DNA of 7,988 bases from CAZFHL01 sp964519145. Lineage in GTDB: Bacteria > Patescibacteriota > Minisyncoccia > Phycocordibacterales > WO2-35-19. A program made the translations under genes and the position numbers. Positions 1 to 4,232 of this stretch are shown one piece after another. Where the stretch lies: contig CAZFHL010000032.1 of the NCBI GenBank assembly GCA_964519145.1, positions 1 to 7,988 of the forward strand. The letters are read 5' to 3'. The notes under the pieces were generated by a model. The model made no database searches, had not been told where the DNA came from, and saw nothing but the letters and a program-made list of their open reading frames with translations. The stretch's first letter is position 1. Each line of letters begins with the position of its first letter.

Positions 1-711
1 ATCATTTGGATTAAAATCTATTAAATCTTTACGCTCATTCCTGTAATCAAACTGTTTTCTAATCCAATCTTTTTTAAATCGCTCAAATGATTGTCCATAT
101 ACATAATCTTTTAAATTTTGCATATATTCTTGATATGCTTGTTTGATTTTAATTTGCTGCTCCTCTTGTTGTTTCTTCAGCTCCACCTCATATTTCTCCA
201 GAAATTCTCTTTTTGGTGTTGGTGCATCAAGAGACAACTCTATTTTATCTAAACCATAATACTTCATTTGTTGAGCTACATATCCTTTAGAGTTTTCATT
301 TCCCCCATATTGTTTTATTAAACTTTTGTAACTTTTATAAACTTGATCGGGGGAATGAAGATCTGGTCTTAATGGTATTTCTGGCCTAGAAAAATCACCG
401 CCCTTTATGTGGAGACCTAGATAGCTTTTCATCAGGGCTGTAGTGAAGATTTCTTCATCCATCATGTCATCTAAAAAATCTTTTTTACCTTTTTCTATCT
501 TATTTTTAAACCAACCAGCACAATACTCACCAACAACACTAAAGGCGGTTCCAGGAGCGTTTATGTTTTTAGTTTTCTCTAAGATTTTTTCCACAACTTC
601 TTGAGACAATTCCGAAGAAGATTCTTTATCTTTCTCCTGTGAGGATTTTATTTCGTCAATAGGATCAGCCTCTTGTTTTGGTTGTTGTGGGATTCCTTGT
701 ATTCCTTCCAT
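1..711 (-). CDS. Hypothetical charged protein, N-terminal 237 residues (runs off window)
   Basis: An open minus-strand frame runs from the ATG at 711 to the window edge with no stop, giving 237 codons; the C-terminus is missing. I do not recognise the family. The first 40 or so residues are low-complexity and hydrophilic (Q, E, K, S rich) and start MEGIQGIPQQPK. A mixed region follows with the motif GTAFSVVGEYCAGWF, which reads like folded protein. Residues about 175-215 are a K/E/Q-rich helix (EVELKKQQEEQQIK) that is probably coiled coil. There is no signal peptide and no membrane segment, so it is likely cytoplasmic. The start choice is supported by an extended -10-like box (TGATAATAT on the minus strand) ending six bases before the ATG; there is no SD. 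The gene could be a conserved CPR hypothetical; its function is unknown. Confidence 0.8.
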   Translation of the reverse strand, partial: MEGIQGIPQQPKQEADPIDEIKSSQEKDKESSSELSQEVVEKILEKTKNINAPGTAFSVVGEYCAGWFKNKIEKGKKDFLDDMMDEEIFTTALMKSYLGLHIKGGDFSRPEIPLRPDLHSPDQVYKSYKSLIKQYGGNENSKGYVAQQMKYYGLDKIELSLDAPTPKREFLEKYEVELKKQQEEQQIKIKQAYQEYMQNLKDYVYGQSFERFKKDWIRKQFDYRNERKDLIDFNPND

Positions 712-726
712 ACCAGCATATTATCA
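712..726 (-). promoter_or_regulatory. Leaderless-type -10 for the 711 gene
   Basis: The minus-strand hexamer TAATAT (718-723) is preceded by TG plus one base (extended -10) and sits exactly six bases from the ATG at 711. Transcription would then begin at or next to the start codon. No -35 is obvious. The same 6-nt geometry recurs elsewhere in this window. Confidence 0.5.
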
Positions 727-825
727 TTTTTTCAAAAATTTTGCCCTCATTTTTCTCGCTTCATATCATTTCTAAAAAACACCCTCGACAAAATTTCACA
801 TCTTCGGACACAAGTTTTATTGCTG

Positions 826-896
826 TTGCGGAGTTTGGATTCGCACCAAAATTTCAAGGTTATGAGCCTCGCGAGTTACTGTTACTCTACCCCGCA
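826..896 (-). tRNA. tRNA-Met (CAT), initiator-like, structurally derived
   Basis: The minus strand folds into a 71-nt cloverleaf. The acceptor is TGCGGGG/CTCCGCA with one G-U, then discriminator A. The D-stem is GAGT/ACTC with a 7-nt loop, the anticodon stem CGAGG/CCTTG has loop CTCATAA (anticodon CAT), the variable loop is 4 nt and the T-stem TTTGG/CCAAA is 5 bp. The purine11-pyrimidine24 pair (A11-U24) is a hallmark of bacterial initiator tRNA. However, 1-72 is a weak U-A pair rather than a mismatch, and the three G-C pairs before the anticodon loop are reduced to two. The D-loop has AG where GG is usual, and the T-loop has TGC instead of TTC. CCA is not encoded (CAG follows A73). A good promoter lies just upstream, so it is probably transcribed. 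It could be the only initiator, a second copy, or a decaying copy. Confidence 0.75.
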
Positions 897-908
897 GTGT
901 GTTTTTAA

Positions 909-937
909 ATAATACAAAAATTTTTTATATATTGCAA
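909..937 (-). promoter_or_regulatory. Promoter of the initiator-like tRNA
   Basis: On the minus strand TTGCAA (937-932), a 17-base spacer and TATTAT (914-909) form a good sigma70-type promoter. The predicted start near 902 is about six bases before the mature tRNA 5' end at 896. It is divergent from the 945-972 promoter. Confidence 0.6.
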
Positions 938-944
938 ACGGAAT

Positions 945-972
945 TTGACATATTCCATTTAAGTACTAGAAT
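945..972 (+). promoter_or_regulatory. Promoter for the 65-aa gene at 989
   Basis: A perfect -35 TTGACA (945-950), a 16-base spacer and -10 TAGAAT (967-972) predict a start near 979. That is where the SD sequence AGGAGG (979-984) begins, so the leader is very short, about 10 nt. Confidence 0.65.
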
Positions 973-988
973 TATTGTAGGAGGTTTT

Positions 989-1186
989 ATGATCAAAATA
1001 GAGTTATTTATTGGGGCCATAAAGACCATTTTGAAACTCATTTCTATAAGTTTTTGGAAAGAAGCTCTTCTCAATCCAAATTTTGAGTGGTTCTTTTTTG
1101 TTAAGCTAATTATGACCGGAGTTACTGCAGATATTTTGAGGATTCTGACTCTTTCTTCTGAAAGACTGAAAGAAGATTTAAAATAA
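989..1186 (+). CDS. Small hydrophobic protein, 65 aa, unknown
   Basis: The start is set at 989 rather than the in-frame ATG at 899, because AGGAGG (979-984) lies four bases upstream and a TTGACA/TAGAAT promoter lies between the two ATGs; the upstream ATG is outside the predicted transcript. The product begins MIKIELFIGAIKTILKLI and has two hydrophobic stretches (about residues 4-22 and 33-47) separated by a short polar stretch with KEALLNPNFEW. It ends in a charged tail (SSERLKEDLK). It is probably a small membrane or membrane-surface peptide. I recognise no family. It is monocistronic, with its own promoter and a strong terminator touching its stop codon. It belongs to the SD-using group of small genes in this window. 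The gene is likely real; the function is unknown. Confidence 0.65.
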   Translation: MIKIELFIGAIKTILKLISISFWKEALLNPNFEWFFFVKLIMTGVTADILRILTLSSERLKEDLK

Positions 1187-1215
1187 AAACACTCTATTTA
1201 GTAGGGTGTTTTTTT
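1186..1215 (+). terminator. Intrinsic terminator after the 65-aa gene
   Basis: Stem 1186-1195 pairs with 1203-1212 (about 10 bp, one T-G wobble) around a 7-nt loop, followed by an uninterrupted T run through 1215. The stem starts on the last base of the TAA stop. Confidence 0.8.
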
Positions 1216-1245
1216 AAAATCATGATAATATTGTTATAAAGAGTT

Positions 1246-1276
1246 TTTACAAATAATAAATATTATAAGGTATAAT
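1246..1276 (+). promoter_or_regulatory. Leaderless-type promoter for the Gmad2 protein
   Basis: A perfect TATAAT (1271-1276) ends six bases before the ATG at 1283, so transcription should start on or beside the A of ATG. A possible -35 TTTACA (1246-1251) has a long, 19-base spacer. Confidence 0.6.
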
Positions 1277-1282
1277 TTATAT

Positions 1283-1789
1283 ATGAACAATAAAATTTTG
1301 ATTGGAGTTTTGATAGTTTTGGCTAGTTTGGTTTTATTGTATATAAAAACTGGGATTAAGAATAAAGAAATGATGGTTTGTCCGCAAGATGCAAAACAGT
1401 GTGGAGACGGGAGTTATGTAGGAAGAGAGGGTAAAAGCTGTCAGTTTAAAGAATGCCCTCTGAGTGTAGACAAAAGTAATTTAATAAAAATTTTTAATAT
1501 TAAAAGCGGAGATAAAATAAATTCATCACTATTGGTAAAAGGTGAGGCTAGGGGATATTGGTTTTTTGAAGCAAGTTTTCCAGTTGAACTCAGGGATTCA
1601 AACAACAATTTAATAAAACAATTTATAGCAGAAGCAAAAGATGAGTGGATGACGGAGGATTTTGTACCTTTTGAAGTTGTATTGGATTTTAACAATGTTT
1701 CAGCTAGTGGGTTTTTGGTCTTCAAAAAAAGTAATCCTTCTGATTTGCCAGAAAAAAATGATGAATTAAAAATTCCAGTCAGTTTTTAG
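1283..1789 (+). CDS. Membrane-anchored Gmad2-domain protein
   Basis: The product is 168 residues. Residues 4-21 form one hydrophobic helix (signal anchor or uncleaved signal) with a lysine on each side, placing the rest outside the cytoplasmic membrane. Residues 33-58 carry four cysteines (C33, C40, C53, C58) in a CPQDAKQCGDGS...C..KECP pattern that I know as a recurring short Cys module in CPR surface proteins; it could form two disulfides. Residues about 69-168 match the Gmad2 immunoglobulin-like domain (named from a Bacillus spore-germination context), with the diagnostic GEARGYWFFEASFPVEL and DEWMTEDFVPF segments. Gmad2 domains are thought to be adhesive or structural; a role in envelope or surface attachment is inference. 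No SD is present; the -10 is six bases upstream. A stop TAG ends the gene, and no convincing terminator precedes the tRNA downstream. Confidence 0.85.
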   Translation: MNNKILIGVLIVLASLVLLYIKTGIKNKEMMVCPQDAKQCGDGSYVGREGKSCQFKECPLSVDKSNLIKIFNIKSGDKINSSLLVKGEARGYWFFEASFPVELRDSNNNLIKQFIAEAKDEWMTEDFVPFEVVLDFNNVSASGFLVFKKSNPSDLPEKNDELKIPVSF

Positions 1790-1849
1790 TTGGAGTAGGT
1801 GTTTTTGAACAGTTTTTATTTTTTAGGATTTTAATATATCCAAAATCTT

Positions 1850-1855
1850 TATAAT
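1850..1855 (+). promoter_or_regulatory. Candidate -10 for tRNA-Met (CAT)
   Basis: TATAAT (1850-1855) predicts a start near 1862, giving about 22 nt of 5' leader for RNase P to remove. TATAAG at 1870-1875 is a second candidate that would start right at the tRNA. No clear -35 goes with either. Confidence 0.4.
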
Positions 1856-1883
1856 ATGTTATATTTTTTTATAAGTGATTTAT

Positions 1884-1957
1884 GTCGGCGTAGCTCAGTC
1901 GGTTAGAGCGTGGGACTCATAAGCCCAAGGTCGGTGGTTCGATTCCACCCGCCGACA
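1884..1957 (+). tRNA. tRNA-Met, elongator type (CAT); tRNA-Ile2 not excluded
   Basis: A 74-nt cloverleaf is present. The acceptor is GTCGGCG/CGCCGAC, the D-arm GCTC-AGTCGGTTA-GAGC, the anticodon stem TGGGA/GCCCA with loop CTCATAA (anticodon CAT), the variable loop AGGTC, and the T-arm GGTGG-TTCGATT-CCACC; A73 follows. The D-stem has C11-G24, as in elongators. A CAT anticodon is shared with tRNA-Ile2, where TilS modifies C34 to lysidine; the sequence alone does not settle this, but the body looks like elongator Met. There is an A31-G39 mismatch at the top of the anticodon stem. CCA is not encoded (CAA follows A73). The 3' half is duplicated 148 bp downstream. Confidence 0.93.
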
Positions 1958-1987
1958 CAAAGTGAGGCGGAACAAAGCAAACTTCTT
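1940..1987 (+). repeat. 48-bp direct repeat, copy 1 (tRNA-Met 3' end plus flank)
   Basis: Identical, by eye, to 2088-2135 at an offset of exactly 148 bp. It spans the T-loop, the T-stem 3' strand, the acceptor 3' strand, A73 and 30 bp of 3' flank. A duplication that begins inside a tRNA T-arm resembles an attachment-site pair, but only 100 bp lie between the copies and no integrase gene is seen. Confidence 0.9.
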
Positions 1988-1995
1988 TGCTTTGT
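1972..1995. repeat. 10-bp hairpin downstream of tRNA-Met
   Basis: A perfect inverted repeat, ACAAAGCAAA (1972-1981) and TTTGCTTTGT (1986-1995), has loop CTTC. It could mark the 3' boundary for tRNA trailer processing, or be part of a mobile palindromic repeat. No T run follows, so it is not a classic terminator. Confidence 0.7.
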
Positions 1996-1997
1996 GT

Positions 1998-2096
1998 GTG
2001 GAATCGAAAGCCGGAGCCATGTTGAGCAAAGCGAAACAGGCGAGGCGGGGTCGCGAAAAATTTTATGAAATAAAATTTATTTGTGACCGATTCCAC
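1998..2096. repeat. Structured repeat unit with inverted T-arm termini and an 18-bp hairpin
   Basis: The outer ends GTGGAATCG (1998-2006) and CGATTCCAC (2088-2096) are exact inverted copies, and the right one equals the tRNA T-arm 3' sequence. Nested inside is a hairpin, 2049-2066 with 2070-2088: two 9-bp helices separated by one bulged A (2079), two G-U wobbles and a GAA loop. The unit is far more GC-rich on its left side than neighbouring intergenic DNA. It looks like a dispersed palindromic (REP-like) unit rather than a gene; reading frames across it are tRNA artefacts. Confidence 0.7.
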
Positions 2097-2135
2097 CCGC
2101 CGACACAAAGTGAGGCGGAACAAAGCAAACTTCTT
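2088..2135 (+). repeat. 48-bp direct repeat, copy 2 (orphan tRNA-Met 3' end)
   Basis: Second identical copy of 1940-1987. Upstream of it there is no tRNA 5' half, so it is not a functional tRNA. It is followed by an AT-rich stretch and then the bidirectional terminator at 2153-2179. Confidence 0.9.
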
Positions 2136-2152
2136 GCAAAATTATTATTTAA

Positions 2153-2179
2153 AAAAACCTAAATAAAATTTAGGTTTTT
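2153..2179. terminator. Bidirectional intrinsic terminator
   Basis: A 12-bp perfect stem, 2153-2164 with 2168-2179, has loop AAA. On the plus strand it ends in five T; on the minus strand the stem leads into a seven-T run (2151-2157 read in reverse). It can end both the tRNA-Met transcript and the convergent minus-strand gene at 2190. Confidence 0.85.
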
Positions 2180-2189
2180 GCTAGCCATT

Positions 2190-2555
2190 TCAGGTTGCTT
2201 TATTTCTTTCAGCGATTAATAGGTCTATTTCATCAATTACTCTTGCTTCCAAAACTTTTTCATCTAGTTCTATTTCAAAAAGAAAAAAATGTAGCATATA
2301 TGATAGATTTGTATTATTAATAATAGATACCACTTTGGGATCTACCATGCTTGTCTCGCTCGGTAAATTAGAAGAAGCTACCTTACTGCGCAACATCTTT
2401 TCCTGCTCTTTTGTTAATGTGTTTAGTGACACAAATTGCCTGATTATTTTAAAGGCATGTTCTTTTGACCAAACAAGACACCCTTTTCCAATAGAATTTG
2501 ATAATCTAGCAAAATTATAACATCTTGATATCTTAAATTTTACTTTACTATGCAT
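2190..2555 (-). CDS. Tandem paralogue A, unknown, 121 aa
   Basis: The ATG at 2555 is preceded by SD AAGGAG (2563-2568) with a 7-nt spacer. I recognise no family. The protein aligns without gaps over residues 10-66 with the product of the gene just upstream. Shared positions are S10-R11-C12, F15-A16, N20-S21, G23, W29-S30-K31, M54-L55, K58, S61-S62 and L64-P65. This pattern suggests a small beta-rich N-terminal module (residues 5-45), a helix (46-60) and a variable C-terminal part. The latter contains a hydrophobic strand (LSYMLHFFLFEIEL) and a charged final helix (VLEARVIDEIDLLIAERNK). There is no signal peptide. It is the second gene of a two-gene operon (72-nt gap) that ends at the 2153-2179 terminator. 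The gene is probably real; the function is unknown, perhaps accessory. Confidence 0.75.
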   Translation of the reverse strand: MHSKVKFKISRCYNFARLSNSIGKGCLVWSKEHAFKIIRQFVSLNTLTKEQEKMLRSKVASSNLPSETSMVDPKVVSIINNTNLSYMLHFFLFEIELDEKVLEARVIDEIDLLIAERNKAT

Positions 2556-2627
2556 TTTGAATCTCCTTTCTATATTAAAGCACGATTGTTAAAATATAGA
2601 ATATTCATTCGAGATTTGTAAATATTA

Positions 2628-2975
2628 TTATCCCATGATTAGTTTGCCACTATTTTTTAATGAGTCAATTTCTTCAGCTATCACTTGCTCGTCTATTTTA
2701 TTTTTAGGAAATTGAATATGGATAGTATTCCATTTAATCAAAGTAATTTGAACCTCTATTTCTACTTCGGTATCTTTGTTCGGCAAGGATGATGATTTTA
2801 ATTTTTTTAAAAGCATCGCTGCATCTCTTTCATTTATAACAGAATATTCTATACCAGAACTTATCATGTATATACCGTTTGCTTTTGACCATATTAAAAA
2901 ATATTCCCCATTTGAGTTGAAGATTTTTGCAAAGCGTCCACATCTAGAAACTTGTAAATCTGCTAGGGATTTCAT
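2628..2975 (-). CDS. Tandem paralogue B, unknown, 115 aa
   Basis: The ATG at 2975 has an SD-like AAGGTGG a few bases upstream. The first 66 residues are collinear with paralogue A (S10-R11-C12, F15-A16, N20-S21, G23, W29-S30-K31, S61-S62, L64-P65). The C-terminal third differs: it has an alternating strand (EVEIEVQITLIKW) and an acidic helix (IDEQVIAEEIDSLKNSGK) that mirrors the IDEIDLL helix of A. The conserved Cys-12 and Trp-29 could be core residues; there are no catalytic-looking motifs. There is no membrane segment. It is the first gene of the operon; a TTGAAA (3022-3027 reversed) lies upstream but no convincing -10 matches it. The A/B pair arose by tandem duplication and has diverged strongly, so the duplication is not recent. 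Function unknown. Confidence 0.75.
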   Translation of the reverse strand: MKSLADLQVSRCGRFAKIFNSNGEYFLIWSKANGIYMISSGIEYSVINERDAAMLLKKLKSSSLPNKDTEVEIEVQITLIKWNTIHIQFPKNKIDEQVIAEEIDSLKNSGKLIMG

Positions 2976-3063
2976 GTTGCCACCTTTCTTTCCAAGATCA
3001 GACTATCACATTTAAAAATTATTTCAACACACATATTTATTTATTTTAGTAAATTTATAAAAT

Positions 3064-3095
3064 AAAATGACGATCAATTTTTAGATCGTCATTTT
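3064..3095 (-). terminator. Intrinsic terminator after the CxxC/HxxH gene
   Basis: A perfect 12-bp stem, 3064-3075 with 3084-3095, has an 8-nt loop. On the minus strand it is followed by TTTTATTTTAT. It lies just past the stop of the gene at 3112 and separates it from the 2975 operon. Confidence 0.85.
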
Positions 3096-3111
3096 CTTGA
3101 TATCTGTATAT

Positions 3112-3306
3112 TTATCTCCTTTTTGGTTTTACAGAATTTAATACAGGTGGTCTGTGGCCAATATGAAAACCTTTACAAAACTTACATTTATACGGGTGGA
3201 ATATATTTAAACCGACATGTCGTGCATGAGCAAAAGCATCATCCATAGATTTGTGTCTCTTTTTACCTTCACAAGCATTTCTACGTAAACGTCTTTTGCT
3301 TGACAC
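3112..3306 (-). CDS. Small basic CxxC/HxxH (zinc-ribbon-like) protein, 64 aa
   Basis: Starts at a GTG (3306) with SD AAAGGAG (3313-3319) and a 6-nt spacer. The product is very basic. The N-terminus is arginine-rich (SSKRRLRRNACEGKKRHKS), then comes a short helix (DDAFAHARHVG), then YKCKFCKGFHIGHR, and a basic tail. C12, C41, C44, H48 and H51 are plausible metal ligands. Small proteins with this layout (basic start, one early Cys, then a YxCxFCxGxHIGH-type knuckle) are, from memory, common in phages and plasmids and often annotated as hypothetical. A nucleic-acid-binding role is inference. It lies in one operon with the micro-ORF upstream, whose -1-frame stop overlaps this SD, and it has its own terminator. 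An accessory or phage-like origin is likely. Confidence 0.75.
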   Translation of the reverse strand: MSSKRRLRRNACEGKKRHKSMDDAFAHARHVGLNIFHPYKCKFCKGFHIGHRPPVLNSVKPKRR

Positions 3307-3317
3307 AAAAGTCTCCT

Positions 3318-3416
3318 TTACTTTATTTTCTCTTTGGATTCTATATGCTCAAAATACCCAAACAAGATTGAGAGATAAAGACAAATAACAAACATTGTCC
3401 ATAATATTTGCCACAC
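3318..3416 (-). CDS. Single-TM micro-ORF in the -1 frame (GTG or frameshift start)
   Basis: Relative to the SD-started ORF at 3442, the -1 frame is open from after a TGA near 3432 to the TAA at 3318-3320. From the GTG at 3416 it would give 32 residues: a convincing membrane helix (WQILWTMFVICLYLSILFGYF) followed by a charged tail (EHIESKEKIK). The TAA overlaps the SD of the next gene, as expected for a coupled operon. The GTG lacks an SD, so the natural product may start at 3442 and shift frame, or the upstream frame may hold a sequencing or assembly error. This frame looks more protein-like than the one opened by the SD. Confidence 0.4.
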   Translation of the reverse strand: MWQILWTMFVICLYLSILFGYFEHIESKEKIK

Positions 3417-3442
3417 TGATGCATCATATCTTCAAAAGACAT
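3341..3442 (-). CDS. Micro-ORF with strong SD, 33 aa
   Basis: The ATG at 3442 follows a full GGAGGT (minus strand, 3447-3452) with a 4-nt spacer and a TTGAAA/TATAAA promoter, so translation should start here. The reading frame is MSFEDMMHQCGKYYGQ then a Cys/Ser-containing hydrophobic stretch, stopping at TAG (3341-3343). If it were spliced at the sixth codon into the -1 frame, the result would be a 42-residue single-pass membrane peptide whose stop meets the next SD. Treat 3318-3442 as one locus with an unresolved frame. Confidence 0.45.
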   Translation of the reverse strand: MSFEDMMHQCGKYYGQCLLFVFISQSCLGILSI

Positions 3443-3450
3443 GGTTACCT

Positions 3451-3487
3451 CCTATTTATTTATACAACCTTATGATATATATTTCAA
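3451..3487 (-). promoter_or_regulatory. Promoter-leader cassette, copy 1
   Basis: On the minus strand TTGAAA (3487-3482), a 17-base spacer and TATAAA (3464-3459) lead into AAATAGG and the SD. It is near-identical to 5334-5370: 18 contiguous bases (3451-3468) and 11 more (3477-3487) match in the same spacing, about 33 of 37 overall. It drives the 3442 micro-ORF and the CxxC/HxxH gene. Confidence 0.75.
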
Positions 3488-3489
3488 TC

Positions 3490-3515
3490 ATTTTATTTAA
3501 GTTTATAAATAAAAT
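3490..3515. repeat. 10-bp AT-only inverted repeat
   Basis: ATTTTATTTA (3490-3499) and its exact complement (3506-3515) flank a 6-nt loop, just past the stop of the gene at 3517. It could slow polymerase on the minus strand, but it lacks a T run after the stem, so I do not call it a terminator. Confidence 0.45.
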
Positions 3516-3516
3516 T

Positions 3517-3795
3517 TTATTTTTCATTCATAACAGATATAATTTCGTCATATGCGTCTGGTACAGTTTTTTCATTGAAATCAAAACTGACCGAATGTCT
3601 TTTCTGGTCTTGAATCGCATAAGCTATTTCAATAGTATCCCCATCTCTTCTAATATCAACAGTACCATTTGGGAAATTAATTTTTATAACAGAATCATTC
3701 TCATGAATATTAAATCCATTTAATTTAAATTTATCTACAAGATCACTAATAAAAACAACAACAGATGATTCTTCTATAGGGTTTGCACTTTCCAT
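3517..3795 (-). CDS. Acidic hypothetical protein, 92 aa
   Basis: Starts at ATG 3795 with no SD; the 5' region is almost pure A/T and several -10-like hexamers make the promoter unclear. I do not recognise the family. The product begins MESANPIEESSVVVFISDLV, with a helix at about 12-24. A run of short strands follows (FNIHEND, SVIKINFPNG, TVDIRRDGD, TIEIAYAIQD, HSVSFDF) that would fit a small beta-sheet or beta-barrel fold, and it ends in a helix (DAYDEIISVMNEK). There are no cysteines, no membrane segment and no signal, so it is probably soluble. The beta-strand periodicity and acidic composition argue that it is a real protein. It lies upstream of the promoter-leader cassette, so it is likely transcribed on its own. 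Confidence 0.65.
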   Translation of the reverse strand: MESANPIEESSVVVFISDLVDKFKLNGFNIHENDSVIKINFPNGTVDIRRDGDTIEIAYAIQDQKRHSVSFDFNEKTVPDAYDEIISVMNEK

Positions 3796-3839
3796 ATTTT
3801 TTAATTTAATTAATATATGATTTTAAATTAACCATATAA

Positions 3840-3859
3840 TATTATTATTTATAATAATA
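3840..3859. repeat. AT-only 8-bp inverted repeat
   Basis: TATTATTA (3840-3847) and TAATAATA (3852-3859) flank a TTTA loop in the gap upstream of the 3795 gene. This could be an operator-like site, but low complexity makes chance pairing likely. Confidence 0.3.
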
Positions 3860-3924
3860 CAAGTATACCATTTCTGTTGTTATACAAAAATCACTAGGAA
3901 GAAACCTAATAATTTTTTTAGTCT

Positions 3925-4182
3925 ATGTGCAACTTACCTGACGATATCAGAACCAGTTTTGAAATAAGAGACGAAGAGCAAGTTTCACCCTATAGAGACT
4001 TTTTGCATTCCGTCACCATTTAAGTATTGACCATTTTTCGGTTTTTCTTAAAGATGTCTGATTCATCTATCGGCGCTTCGAATCAATCAGACTTGCTCCT
4101 TAATTTGTGCGCTTCATTCATCGATCTTTCCATCAAAGTGCAGGCCGAAGATCGCGTGGAGCATCATAAGATTAATGAATGA
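3925..4182 (+). pseudogene. Possible broken coding sequence (two in-frame pieces), or structured RNA
   Basis: This is the main content of the 437-bp gap 3796-4232. A plus-strand frame opens with ATG at 3925 and reads 32 residues of protein-like sequence (MCNLPDDIRTSFEIRDEE...) to a TAA at 4021-4023. It then stays open in the same frame for 52 more residues to TGA at 4180-4182, including a helix-like stretch (SDLLLNLCASFIDLSIKV) and an inner ATG at 4054. Third codon positions are clearly richer in G/C than in neighbouring genes, which suggests transfer or RNA structure. There is no SD. The same interval holds inverted repeats, including the 16-bp stem at 4106-4190, so a structured RNA is the competing reading. 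I recognise neither. Confidence 0.35.
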
Positions 4183-4190
4183 AGTGCATA
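4106..4190. repeat. Long stem with nested hairpin
   Basis: 4106-4121 pairs with 4175-4190 (16 contiguous pairs, two G-U on the plus strand). Inside it, 4122-4128 pairs with 4148-4154 (7 bp), stacking directly on the outer stem. Nearby, 4056-4063 pairs with 4085-4092, and 3976-3983 pairs with 4091-4098. A seven-T run (4205-4211) follows 14 bases after the outer stem on the plus strand. This could be a noncoding RNA with orientation unresolved, or a cruciform within a decayed gene. Confidence 0.5.
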
Positions 4191-4217
4191 CGAAGTTAGA
4201 TAGATTTTTTTCAGATG

Positions 4218-4226
4218 TGTTATTAT
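4218..4226 (+). promoter_or_regulatory. Leaderless-type extended -10 for the 4233 gene
   Basis: TGT followed by TATTAT (4221-4226) is an extended -10 ending six bases before the ATG at 4233. This supports 4233 rather than the in-frame ATG at 4215, which lies within the promoter. Confidence 0.6.
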
Positions 4227-4232
4227 GTTTAT

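Noticed and set aside
673..912. Two overlapping plus-strand frames of 76-79 codons
   Set aside because: They are antisense to the 711 gene and the initiator-like tRNA, with no start signals.
899..988. Longer start (ATG 899) for the 65-aa gene
   Set aside because: It lies upstream of the TTGACA/TAGAAT promoter; ATG 989 has the SD.
1827..1847. GATTTT/AAAATC hairpin as terminator of the Gmad2 gene
   Set aside because: Six A/T-rich pairs with a 9-nt loop and no proper T run directly after; too weak to call.
1917..2123. Minus-strand 68-codon frame ending in GGIEPPTLGL
   Set aside because: It reads through the tRNA-Met T-arm in reverse; GGIEPPT is a well-known artefact of translating tRNA genes.
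1962..2162. Plus-strand 66-codon frame after tRNA-Met
   Set aside because: It spans only the repeat and hairpin region and the orphan tRNA end; no SD or -10 at its start, and its sequence follows the repeat structure.
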